Positions 1 through 6,354 of a DNA stretch of 6,502 nucleotides are shown piece after piece. The stretch is from Actinomycetes bacterium. GTDB taxonomy: Bacteria > Actinomycetota > Acidimicrobiia > Acidimicrobiales > Ilumatobacteraceae. Each line of letters starts with the position of its first letter. Positions within the stretch are counted from its first letter, which is position 1. Location of the stretch: positions 1 to 6,502 of the forward strand of contig JAEZFY010000131.1 of assembly GCA_023417265.1 (NCBI GenBank), written 5' to 3'. The position numbers and the translations under genes are program-made. The notes beneath the pieces are model-generated. The model was not told the DNA's origin and searched no databases. It saw nothing but the letters and a program-made list of their open reading frames with translations.

Positions 1-1
1 C

Positions 2-139
2 GCCGGCACCCCGCGCGAGATGCCGGCTGAGTACGCCCGCTACACCCGCGAGCAGACCGGCTACGACCTCGCCGGATGGTTCCAGTTCCAGCCGCTCTGG
101 GACGACATCTGCCGCACCGACCCCGACCTGTTCGGCTGA
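2..139 (+). CDS. C-terminal fragment of an unrecognised protein (5' end outside window)
   Basis: An open frame enters from the left edge and runs 45 codons to a TGA at 137-139. The frame is supported by codon choice, with G or C at nearly every third position, and by a plausible soluble composition rich in Tyr, Trp, Asp and Arg. The visible end includes PREMPAEYARYTREQTGYDL and then a Trp/Phe-rich stretch ending in DPDLFG. The pattern of a Pro-Arg-Glu start, a Tyr-rich helix, TG.DL and then an aromatic helix vaguely recalls the C-terminal end of aminoglycoside-phosphotransferase-like (APH) proteins. That is only an impression, and no catalytic residue lies in this fragment. The next gene starts 34 bases downstream on the same strand, so the two could be co-transcribed. 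Confidence 0.5.
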   Translation, partial: AGTPREMPAEYARYTREQTGYDLAGWFQFQPLWDDICRTDPDLFG

Positions 140-173
140 GGCCGGGCGCCGTCGTGCGCCGCCGATCGCGGCC
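140..173 (+). terminator. GC-rich stem-loop between the left-edge gene and the exporter (weak)
   Basis: Bases 145-149 (GGCGC) can pair with 156-160 (GCGCC) across a six-base loop. An outer pair, GGCCG at 140-144 with CGGCC at 169-173, could close around it with an asymmetric bulge. There is no T-run. It may act as a weak terminator for the upstream gene or mask the GTG at 174, but in DNA this GC-rich such pairings are frequent by chance. Confidence 0.2.
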
Positions 174-1055
174 GTGAGCAGCGCGCCGCGGCGCACGCTC
201 GCCACGTTGCCCCCCGAAGCGCTGTTCGTCGTCTCGGCGGTGGCCCAGTACACCGGCGCGGCGATCGCGGTCGGGCTGTTCGACGAAGTCGCCCCGCGCA
301 CGGTGGCGTGGCTGCGCGTGCTCGGGGCGACGCTGGCGCTGTTGGCCGTGTCGCCGGGCTGGTTCCGCGGCTGGACTCGCCGCACGCTCGGCGGGGCCGC
401 TGTGTTCGGCATCGCGACGGCGCTGATGAACTTGTTCTTCTACCTCGCGATCGACCGGCTCGCGCTCGGGAACAGCGTGGCGATCGAGTTCGTCGGCCCG
501 ATCGCGGTCGCCGCCGCGACCACGCGCACGCGCCGCAACGCGATCGCGGTCAGCGTGGCCGCCGCGGGGGTGCTCACGCTGGGGGGTCTCGAGATCGGTG
601 ACAACCCGACCGGGTTGGCGTTCATCCTCGCCGCCTCGGCGATGTGGGCGCTGTACATCGTCGTCGGGTCGCGCGTCGCCAACCTGCGCTCGGGTGTCGG
701 CGGGTTGGCGGTCGGGCTGGCGATCGGCACCGCCGTGCTGACCCCGATCGGGGCACCCGGCAGCGGGCACGTGTGGACGTCGGCGGGGCTGCTCGTGCTG
801 TGCCTGCTGACGGGCGTGTTCTCGAATGCGGTCGGCTACGGCATCGACCAGCACGTGCTCCGGCGCATCCCGGTGCGGCGCTTCAGCGTGCTCCTGGCGA
901 CGTTGCCGGTGACCGCGATCGCGGTCGGCTGGATCGCCCTCGGTCAGCGCCCGGGCCCGGCCGAATTGGCCGGGATCGCGCTCGTGCTGGCGGCGATCGC
1001 GCTGCAGGAGCGCGAGTCGCTGAGCGCCGCCGAAGTGGTGCCCGAACCGGGCTGA
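174..1055 (+). CDS. EamA/DMT family transporter, RhtA-like amino-acid or metabolite exporter
   Basis: A 293-residue inner-membrane protein of the drug/metabolite transporter superfamily, with about ten hydrophobic helices (roughly residues 15-35, 43-60, 73-90, 98-115, 123-138, 147-165, 175-190, 202-222, 236-254, 262-277). This is the usual 5+5 duplicated EamA layout and length. The stretch around residues 83-112 (MNLFFYLAIDRLALGNSVAI, then EFVGPI) closely follows the RhtA/YdcZ-like signature N-L-F-Y-x-A-I-x-R-x-P-L-G-x-A-V-A-I-E-F-x-G-P. The second half carries the paired motif (GVFSNAVGYGIDQHVLRR, residues 214-231). RhtA exports threonine and homoserine, but substrates vary widely in the family and cannot be read here. 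The GTG at 174 gives an N-terminus just before the first helix and has no clear Shine-Dalgarno; TTG 207 is a less likely alternative. The gene ends four bases from the convergent dioxygenase stop. Confidence 0.87.
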   Translation: MSSAPRRTLATLPPEALFVVSAVAQYTGAAIAVGLFDEVAPRTVAWLRVLGATLALLAVSPGWFRGWTRRTLGGAAVFGIATALMNLFFYLAIDRLALGNSVAIEFVGPIAVAAATTRTRRNAIAVSVAAAGVLTLGGLEIGDNPTGLAFILAASAMWALYIVVGSRVANLRSGVGGLAVGLAIGTAVLTPIGAPGSGHVWTSAGLLVLCLLTGVFSNAVGYGIDQHVLRRIPVRRFSVLLATLPVTAIAVGWIALGQRPGPAELAGIALVLAAIALQERESLSAAEVVPEPG

Positions 1056-1082
1056 CGGCCTACGCCGCGGCCGGGTAGGCCG
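1056..1082. terminator. Stem-loop spanning the convergent stop codons (possible bidirectional terminator)
   Basis: CGGCCTAC at 1056-1063 is exactly the reverse complement of GTAGGCCG at 1075-1082, giving an 8-bp stem with an 11-base GC-rich loop. The dioxygenase stop codon lies inside the left arm, and the arm starts one base after the exporter stop. Neither strand has a T-tract after the stem, so it would be the T-less type proposed for GC-rich actinobacteria. The position between converging genes makes termination on both strands plausible; only the pairing itself is seen directly. Confidence 0.45.
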
Positions 1083-1917
1083 GGTTGTAGCCGATCGTGG
1101 TGCGGTGCAGCTCACGCGCGAAGCCCTCGTAGCCCCCGGTGGCACGGTGCAGCACCGAGCGGTTGTCCCACATCACGAGCATCCCCGGCTCCCACACGTG
1201 GCGGTACACGAACTCGTCGCGGGTCTGCCAGGCGTGCAACTCGAACAGCAGCGGCAGGGCTTCGTCGTCGGGCACGCCGTCGATGCCGATGACGTAGCCG
1301 ATGCAGCCGAACAAGCCGGGTTGGCCGGTTTCGCGGTGCGTCCGCACGAGCGGGTGGAGCTGCGTTGCCAGGGCGGTGTCGGACGGGCGGATGTCCATGC
1401 TCCGGTCGGTCTGCTGGTCGCGTGTGCCGTACATGCCTGCCGGGGCGTAGCCGCCGCGCGCCGAGTGCACGGCGAGGCGACCCTCCACCCGACGGCGCAG
1501 GTCGGTGGGAAGTGCGGCGTAGGCGGCATGCTGGTCGGCGTACAGCGTCTCGCCGCCGGTCGGCGGCACGGTGACCGCCTGAAGCACGGTGCCGTCGGGC
1601 GGGTGCGTCTGGAAGCTCCAGTCGGAGTGCCAGTTCTCGGCGAACAGCGGCGACGTCTCGTCGGCCCGGCGGCGCACGGCGATCACGTGCTGGCGGCCCG
1701 GAATCGGGGCGATGAACGGATCGTCGCCGAACGGCCCGAAGTACTGCGTGAAGCGCTCGAGCGCGTCGTCGTCGAGGGCCTGCTCGGGGAACGCGAGCAC
1801 GTGATGGGCGAGCCACGCCGCCCGGATCTCGGCGACGTCGGCGGCGCTCAGCTCGCGGGTGAGATCGACGCCGGTGACGCGGGCGCCGCATGCCTGGCCA
1901 GAGGGTGTGACCTCCAC
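1060..1917 (-). CDS. TauD/TfdA family Fe(II)/2-oxoglutarate-dependent dioxygenase
   Basis: A 285-residue cytosolic non-heme iron oxygenase that should couple 2-oxoglutarate decarboxylation to substrate hydroxylation. The iron triad is H97-x-D99 (in ENWHSDWSF) and H257 (in WDNRSVLHRA). T124 (GGETLYAD) and R268 match TauD T126 and R266, which bind 2-oxoglutarate, and R272 matches TauD R270, which binds the taurine sulfonate. The other taurine contacts differ: TauD H70, Y73 and N95 align with D66, I69 and A93, so taurine is an unlikely substrate; another acidic substrate is possible. The frame stays open upstream to 2259, but that part is the shadow of the preceding gene. I place the start at GTG 1917 because residues 2-19 then match the family's N-terminus (EVTPSGQACGARVTGVDL) and the length fits. 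No good ribosome site or promoter precedes it. It overlaps the upstream gene by 70 nt, implying co-transcription and perhaps translational coupling. Confidence 0.9.
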   Translation of the reverse strand: MEVTPSGQACGARVTGVDLTRELSAADVAEIRAAWLAHHVLAFPEQALDDDALERFTQYFGPFGDDPFIAPIPGRQHVIAVRRRADETSPLFAENWHSDWSFQTHPPDGTVLQAVTVPPTGGETLYADQHAAYAALPTDLRRRVEGRLAVHSARGGYAPAGMYGTRDQQTDRSMDIRPSDTALATQLHPLVRTHRETGQPGLFGCIGYVIGIDGVPDDEALPLLFELHAWQTRDEFVYRHVWEPGMLVMWDNRSVLHRATGGYEGFARELHRTTIGYNPAYPAAA

Positions 1918-4322
1918 GTCGCCAACACTGCCACCGCGACGACGTAGAGGACGAGCCCCACGACCACGGTGCGGTCGAAGCCGAACGTCATCGACAGCAT
2001 CGTCGTCGACGTCGAGCCGATCACCGAGAAGAACCCGTTGACCGCCCAGCACCAGGCGACGAGACGGCCCTCGTCGGCGCCCGACCTGCCGGCCGCCGCC
2101 CGGGCGGCGTCGATGCCGGTCGGCAGGAACATCCCGAGCAGCACACCGACGGGCAGGAGCAAACCGACGACGAGCGCGATCCGGGCCCAGCTCGGCCACG
2201 CCAGGGCGGCGTCGGTGATCGGGTCGGCGGCGAGCAGGTAGGCAAGCGTCACCACCCACATCGCCACGACGACGGCTGCCAGACGTTTCCGCTGCCCGGC
2301 CGTGATGCGGTCGGAGAAGCGGGCGCCGACCGCGGTCGCGATCAGGAGCGTGAACAGCGATACCGACAGCGACAGCGTCGGATAGCCGAGCAGCAGGGCG
2401 AAGCGTTGGATCATCGAGATCTCGACGATCATGAAGCCGAGCCCGAGCGCGGCGAAGTACACGAGCAACCGCCAGCGACCGGGTACCGCGACCACGGGCG
2501 CGGCATCGGTACCGTCGCGTGTGAGCCGCCGGCTGACGGCGAACGGGACGAACAGCAACACCGCGGCGGTGACGACGGCGACCATCAGCAACATCAACAG
2601 CAACCGTTCGCCGATCGCGATCTCCGAGTCCTCGTAGCCGCGCGAGAAGTTGGTCAGTACGTCGGAGTACGGGGTGAAGTGCCAGAAGAACGGCCGGTCG
2701 TCGGTGATCGCGCCGATGTCGTACGGGTAGTCGGCGACGAGCCGGTTGACGGTCGCCTGGTCGGCGGTGATCAGCTCGGCGGTCAGCCCCTCGCCGGTGC
2801 CGCCGCCGCCCGGCAGGTGCACCGGTCGCGCCCCGACCACCTGCGGGATGTAGTCGGCGATCCGTTGCGTCGCGTCGGCATCGATCGGCGGCCGCGACAG
2901 CACGATCGTCGACGCCTTGCCGAACGTGAGCACGTTGTCGGCACTGTCGTCGGACTGCACCATCAGCATCGTGTGGGCGGCGAACGCGCCCGGCTCACGG
3001 AACTCGGGGATCGCCTCGCGGGCAGTCACGAGGTAGCGCGCCGTCCGCGTCGGGCGGGTGTCGAAGTCGAAGTCGCCGAACTGGGCGACGATCATCCCGT
3101 CGGCCGACAGGTGCTCCCACGACTCGGCGATCATCTCGGACGTGTAGAGGTAGCTCTCCGAGAGCACGAACGCGCCCGACGTGGCAGCGTTGGACGCCGC
3201 GTACGAGTCGGGGGCGACGAACCAGATCAGGTCGTACTCGTGGTCGCTGCGGGCGAGAAACGTGCGTCCGTCGGCTTGGATGTAGTCGACTTCGGGCCGG
3301 TTGGCGAAGTTCCCCGAGTACTCGGCGAAGCGGCCGGTCACGAGGTCGTGGGTGACCGGGTTGAGTTCGACCGCGTCGACGTGGCCGACGCCGTAGTGCA
3401 GCGCGCCTTGGACCTCGTTGCCGCCGGCCGCGCCGATGATGAGAATCCGTTCCGGGTTGCGCCCGAGTGTTGCCCACGGGATGTAGCGGCTGTCGCCGTC
3501 GAACCGGGCGTCGGTGGCCGGCGTGCCGTCGGACTGCCAGATCGACGAGCCCCACAGGCCGTCGTGGTGGAGCGTGTAGAGCGGGCCGTATTCGACCGCG
3601 TCGACGCGGAAGACTGCGCCCCAGTCGCCGGCGGCGACGTCGTGGCTCAGCCGCAGCGTCTTGGCGTCGTCGGTACGTACGTCGAGTTGGCCGACGAGCA
3701 CCGCGGCGACGAGGGTGACGGCCACCCCGCCGGCGGCGAGCGGCACGCCGCGGTGGGTGCGCACGGCGATCAGCAGGCCGAGCGCGGCGAACACCACCGA
3801 TGTCGCCAGCACCATCGCCGGTGGGCCGATCGTGCGCTGCAGGGGCACCGCCAAGAGGCACCCGAGGGCGGCCCCGACGAGGTCCCAGAAGTAGAGCTTG
3901 CGGACGTCAGCGGCGTCGACGACGATCAGCACCGAGATCACGATCCCGAGCGCGAAGAACAGCGTGGTCAACGCCAATGCCACCACGATCAGCACGAGCA
4001 GCTGCCCGACCGCCGCGCCGATCGTGCCGGCCCAGATCAGGTTGACGTTGGTGGGAAGGCGGGCGACGAGCAGGTAGGCGAGCACGCCGGCGGCGGCGCC
4101 GAACGGGGCGATCTGGCGGATCGTCGTCAGCGCGTCACGGTTGCGCAGCCGTGACGACAACGCCGTGACCGTCGCCGCCGCGCCGAACCCCAAGAGGGCC
4201 AGGCCGATCACGAAGTAGGTGTAGTAGTAGAACAGCTTGAACGAGACGATGCGCGTGTAGGCGATTTCCAGGGCCAACCCGGCAAACCCCACCACGCCCG
4301 CCGCAAGGCGACGTAACAGCAC
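1848..4322 (-). CDS. Multi-pass membrane protein with internal spermidine-synthase-like domain
   Basis: An 824-residue protein in three parts. Residues 1-211 hold about seven hydrophobic helices. Residues about 215-565 form a soluble Rossmann domain of the spermine/spermidine synthase type. Residues 573-803 hold about seven more helices, followed by an Ala/Pro/Ser tail. The domain shows a SAM-methyltransferase-like motif I (RILIIGAAGGNEV, 292-304), the acidic end of strand two (VELNP, 318-322), ADGR at 350-353, and TDDRPFF at 540-546, which recurs in membrane-bound SpeE-like proteins. The gate loop of true aminopropyltransferases (consensus DSSDP) reads VAPDS at 369-373, so the first, catalytic Asp appears lost. 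The activity is therefore uncertain: a changed transferase, a methyltransferase-like enzyme or a binding domain are all possible. The start is GTG 4322, with TAGCTT six bases upstream and no Shine-Dalgarno, consistent with a leaderless mRNA. The 3' end overlaps the dioxygenase start. Membrane-embedded SpeE homologues of this size are known but poorly characterised. Confidence 0.87.
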   Translation of the reverse strand: MLLRRLAAGVVGFAGLALEIAYTRIVSFKLFYYYTYFVIGLALLGFGAAATVTALSSRLRNRDALTTIRQIAPFGAAAGVLAYLLVARLPTNVNLIWAGTIGAAVGQLLVLIVVALALTTLFFALGIVISVLIVVDAADVRKLYFWDLVGAALGCLLAVPLQRTIGPPAMVLATSVVFAALGLLIAVRTHRGVPLAAGGVAVTLVAAVLVGQLDVRTDDAKTLRLSHDVAAGDWGAVFRVDAVEYGPLYTLHHDGLWGSSIWQSDGTPATDARFDGDSRYIPWATLGRNPERILIIGAAGGNEVQGALHYGVGHVDAVELNPVTHDLVTGRFAEYSGNFANRPEVDYIQADGRTFLARSDHEYDLIWFVAPDSYAASNAATSGAFVLSESYLYTSEMIAESWEHLSADGMIVAQFGDFDFDTRPTRTARYLVTAREAIPEFREPGAFAAHTMLMVQSDDSADNVLTFGKASTIVLSRPPIDADATQRIADYIPQVVGARPVHLPGGGGTGEGLTAELITADQATVNRLVADYPYDIGAITDDRPFFWHFTPYSDVLTNFSRGYEDSEIAIGERLLLMLLMVAVVTAAVLLFVPFAVSRRLTRDGTDAAPVVAVPGRWRLLVYFAALGLGFMIVEISMIQRFALLLGYPTLSLSVSLFTLLIATAVGARFSDRITAGQRKRLAAVVVAMWVVTLAYLLAADPITDAALAWPSWARIALVVGLLLPVGVLLGMFLPTGIDAARAAAGRSGADEGRLVAWCWAVNGFFSVIGSTSTTMLSMTFGFDRTVVVGLVLYVVAVAVLATWRSHPLARHAAPASPASISPAS

Positions 4323-4384
4323 GGCCGGAAGCTAGTTCGCGGTGGTCCCCTGCCCGCGGTTCACGCGCGGATTCGCTGCCGCGG
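4323..4384 (-). promoter_or_regulatory. 62-bp gap between the moeB-like and SpeE-like genes
   Basis: This is the longest gap within the minus-strand block. It holds a TAGCTT box near its downstream end (4329-4334) and a short possible stem, CCGCG 4354-4358 with CGCGG 4366-4370, over a seven-base loop. The stem could end transcription of the moeB-like gene, but it is only 5 bp and has no T-tract. The gap suggests the SpeE-like/dioxygenase pair may form its own transcription unit. Confidence 0.35.
4329..4334 (-). promoter_or_regulatory. -10 box (TAGCTT) for a leaderless transcript of the SpeE-like gene
   Basis: On the minus strand TAGCTT fits TANNNT and is followed by six bases (CCGGCC) and then the GTG start. 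A transcription start seven bases after the box would fall on the G of GTG. No recognisable -35 box is seen. The same geometry precedes the sirtuin gene. Confidence 0.5.
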
Positions 4385-5548
4385 TCAGTGGGTGAGGCCG
4401 GGGGCGCACAGCCCGTCGAGCTCTTGGATCACGATCCGGTCGCGGTTCTCCCAGGTGACCTCGTTGCGCGGGTCGGCCTTCAGGTTGAACACGCGGAACT
4501 CCATCTCGGTGGTGTCCACCGACAGGATCCGGCCGATCAGCGGCTCGCCGAGGCCGAGCAGGACCTTGATCGTCTCCAGCGCCTGGATCGAGCCGACGAT
4601 GCCGGGCAGCACGCCGAGCACGCCCGCCTCGGCGCACGACGGAGCGAGTTCGGCCGGCGGCGGCTCGGGCACCATGTCGCGGTACGTCGGCCCCTCGAGC
4701 GGGTGGAACACCGACACCATCCCCTCGAACCGGAAGATCGAGCCGTGCACCACGGGGATGCCGAGCTTCACCGACGCGTCGTTGAGCAGGTAGCGCGACG
4801 GGAAGTTGTCGGCGCCGTCGACGATCACGTCGTAGCCGCTGATGATGTCGACGATGTTCGCCGCATCGAGCCGGGTGTCGTAGGTGACGACGTTGACGTC
4901 GGGGTTGAGCAGCGTGAGTGTCTTCTTCGCCGAGTCGACCTTGCGGTCGCCGATCCGGTCGATGTTGTGGAGGATCTGGCGCTGCAGGTTGGAGGCGCCG
5001 ACGTCGTCCATGTCGACGATGCCGAGCGTGCCGACACCGGCCGCCGCCAGGTACAGCGCGGCGGGCGACCCGAGGCCGCCGGCGCCGAGCAGCAGCACCT
5101 TTGCTTCGAGCAGGCGTTGCTGACCCGCGACGCCGACTTCGGGGAGCAGCAGATGGCGCTTGTAGCGCTCGGTCTGCTCGGCATTGAGGCTGGCCGGCTT
5201 CTTCCAGTCGCGGCCCTCGTCCTTCCAGCGCCCGAACCCGCCGACCATCGACTCGACGGTGTCGTAGCCGAGCTCCTGGAGCGTGCGCGCGGCGAACGCC
5301 GAACGGACGCCGCCGGCGCAGTAGACGACCACGGGCTTGGTCTTGTCGCTGAGGCGCCCTTCGACCTGGCTCTCGAGATGGCCGCGGGGAATGTGCACGG
5401 CGCCCGGGATCGCGCCCTCGGCGTACTCGTCGGGTTCGCGCACGTCGAGCACGGCGTAACCCTCGGCGATGTGGGCGGCGGCGGCGTCGGGCGTCACCTC
5501 GGTGATCTCGGCCTTGGCGGCAGCCAACAGGTCACGGAACGTTGCCAT
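4385..5548 (-). CDS. moeB: Rhodanese-MoeB/ThiF fusion, sulfur-carrier adenylyltransferase/sulfurtransferase (MoeZ-like)
   Basis: A 387-residue cytosolic E1-like enzyme predicted to adenylate the C-terminal Gly-Gly of a MoaD/ThiS/CysO-type carrier and load sulfur on it, for molybdopterin, thiamine or cysteine synthesis. Residues about 15-115 form a rhodanese domain with LDVREPDEY (34-42) and an active loop YCAGGVRS at 76-83, where C77 would carry the persulfide. Residues about 122-375 form the ThiF/MoeB domain: RHLLLPEVG (131-139), ATP loop GAGGLGS (155-161), D179 and D181, SNLQRQ (186-191), DGADNFPSRY (244-253), and PSCAEAGVLGVLPGI (303-317) with conserved C305. The zinc CxxC pairs of E. coli MoeB are absent: GPTYRDMVPE stands where GPCYRC is usual, and DPRNEVTWE replaces the C-terminal pair. 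As far as I recall, actinobacterial MoeZ also lacks them. In mycobacterial MoeZ the rhodanese is C-terminal; here it is N-terminal. ATG 5548 fits the family start. Only AAGG, with a 3-nt spacer, resembles a ribosome site. It lies 5 bp after the sirtuin stop. Confidence 0.93.
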   Translation of the reverse strand: MATFRDLLAAAKAEITEVTPDAAAAHIAEGYAVLDVREPDEYAEGAIPGAVHIPRGHLESQVEGRLSDKTKPVVVYCAGGVRSAFAARTLQELGYDTVESMVGGFGRWKDEGRDWKKPASLNAEQTERYKRHLLLPEVGVAGQQRLLEAKVLLLGAGGLGSPAALYLAAAGVGTLGIVDMDDVGASNLQRQILHNIDRIGDRKVDSAKKTLTLLNPDVNVVTYDTRLDAANIVDIISGYDVIVDGADNFPSRYLLNDASVKLGIPVVHGSIFRFEGMVSVFHPLEGPTYRDMVPEPPPAELAPSCAEAGVLGVLPGIVGSIQALETIKVLLGLGEPLIGRILSVDTTEMEFRVFNLKADPRNEVTWENRDRIVIQELDGLCAPGLTH

Positions 5549-5553
5549 AGGCC

Positions 5554-6348
5554 TTAAAACCTACTAGATGGGTCGGGTATTCCCGACGGGCCGTTGCGGA
5601 CCAGTGCGGGGAGCACGTCGCCGATCCGGCCGCGCACGACGTGGTGGGCGTGATGGTCCATCTCGGTCGGGTCGCCGTTGACGACCACGACCACTGCTCC
5701 GGCCCGCCGGGCGGTCGGCACGCACTGGTTGACGGGCCCCACGGCGAGCGTCGACCCGACGGCGAGCAACAGGTCGCACTGCTCGGCCACCCGGAACGCC
5801 CGGTCGATCACCTCCGGCACGAGCGACTGGCCGAAGCTGATCGTGTCCGACTTGATGATCCCGCCGCAGGCACGGCACGGCGGATCGGCTTCGCCGGCGC
5901 GCACACGGTCGAGCGCCTCGGCCATCGGGCGCACGTCGTCGCAGGCCAGGCAGCGCGTGGAGCGCACCGAGCCGTGCACCTCGACGACGAGTTCGGGGTC
6001 GTTGCCGGCCGCCTGGTGCAAGCCGTCGATGTTCTGCGTGACGAGGGCGTGCAGGCGGCCTTGCCGTTCGAGGGCGACGAGGGCGCGGTGCCCGGCGTTC
6101 GGTTCGGCGGTCCACACGGGCGTGTCGAGGCGATGCAGCCAGGCCAGTCGGCGAACCTCGGGATCGCTCACGTAGTAGCGGATGTCGGAGGTCCGCTCGG
6201 CCTTGGGGTTACGGGTCCACACGCCGTTCGGCCCACGGAAATCGGGGATGCCCGATTCGGTCGAGATCCCGGCGCCGGTGAGGACGACGATCCGCTGCGC
6301 CGCGGCGACGGCCGCCTCAGCGGGGGCGAGGTCCGTGCTCGGCTCCAT
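5554..6348 (-). CDS. SIR2 family NAD-dependent protein deacetylase (sirtuin)
   Basis: A 264-residue cytosolic enzyme that removes acyl groups from protein lysines using NAD, yielding nicotinamide and O-acyl-ADP-ribose. All core motifs are present: GAGIST at 25-30, DFRG 36-39, TQNIDGLH 104-111 (N106, D108), catalytic H125 in EVHGS, the zinc site C133-x2-C136 and C158-x2-C161, GSTLAVGP 198-205 and NGDP 224-227. The Tyr-x2-Arg pair that gives class III sirtuins (CobB/SIRT5) desuccinylase activity is not seen, so an ordinary deacetylase or broad deacylase is more likely. The frame stays open to 6492, but the 48 extra codons are Arg/Pro-rich, unlike any sirtuin, and overlap the divergent gene. ATG 6348 is the best start and lies six bases after a TACGCT box, with no Shine-Dalgarno. 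The gene ends in TAA five bases before the moeB-like ATG, so the two are likely co-transcribed at least in part. Confidence 0.95.
   Translation of the reverse strand: MEPSTDLAPAEAAVAAAQRIVVLTGAGISTESGIPDFRGPNGVWTRNPKAERTSDIRYYVSDPEVRRLAWLHRLDTPVWTAEPNAGHRALVALERQGRLHALVTQNIDGLHQAAGNDPELVVEVHGSVRSTRCLACDDVRPMAEALDRVRAGEADPPCRACGGIIKSDTISFGQSLVPEVIDRAFRVAEQCDLLLAVGSTLAVGPVNQCVPTARRAGAVVVVVNGDPTEMDHHAHHVVRGRIGDVLPALVRNGPSGIPDPSSRF
5558..5563 (-). promoter_or_regulatory. -10-like box (TAGGTT) ahead of the moeB-like gene
   Basis: On the minus strand TAGGTT lies nine bases before ATG 5548, within the last codons of the sirtuin gene. It sits in the most AT-rich patch of the neighbourhood (about 5554-5569). 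A start seven bases after it would give a leader of about two bases. It could be an internal promoter that lets the moeB-like gene be expressed apart from the sirtuin. The AT content may instead just reflect the sirtuin's Ser-Arg-Phe-stop ending. Confidence 0.3.
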
Positions 6349-6354
6349 CCGTCG

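Noticed and set aside
263..926. GATCGCGGTC occurring four times in the exporter gene (263, 500, 542, 917)
   Set aside because: All four copies are in the same codon phase and encode Ile-Ala-Val in membrane helices. Preferred GC-rich codons explain them without a repeat element or binding site.
1105..1947. 280-codon plus-strand open frame opposite the dioxygenase
   Set aside because: It is an antisense shadow: low-hydrophobicity, Arg/Val/Gly/His-rich, with no motif, opposite a gene with a complete catalytic triad.
1918..2259. 114-codon N-terminal extension of the dioxygenase frame
   Set aside because: It is Arg/Pro/Asp-rich, overlaps conserved membrane-helix coding of the upstream gene in another frame, and the TauD N-terminal motif begins right after GTG 1917.
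2406..4154. 582-codon plus-strand open frame opposite the SpeE-like gene
   Set aside because: It is rich in Arg, Asp, Val, Gly, His and Glu with no hydrophobic core or known motif, as expected when GC-rich codons are read antisense. The opposite strand encodes a clear protein.
4388..5557. 389-codon plus-strand open frame opposite the moeB-like gene
   Set aside because: It mirrors a strongly conserved gene almost exactly and has an antisense composition rich in His, Val, Asp and Arg. No domain is recognisable.
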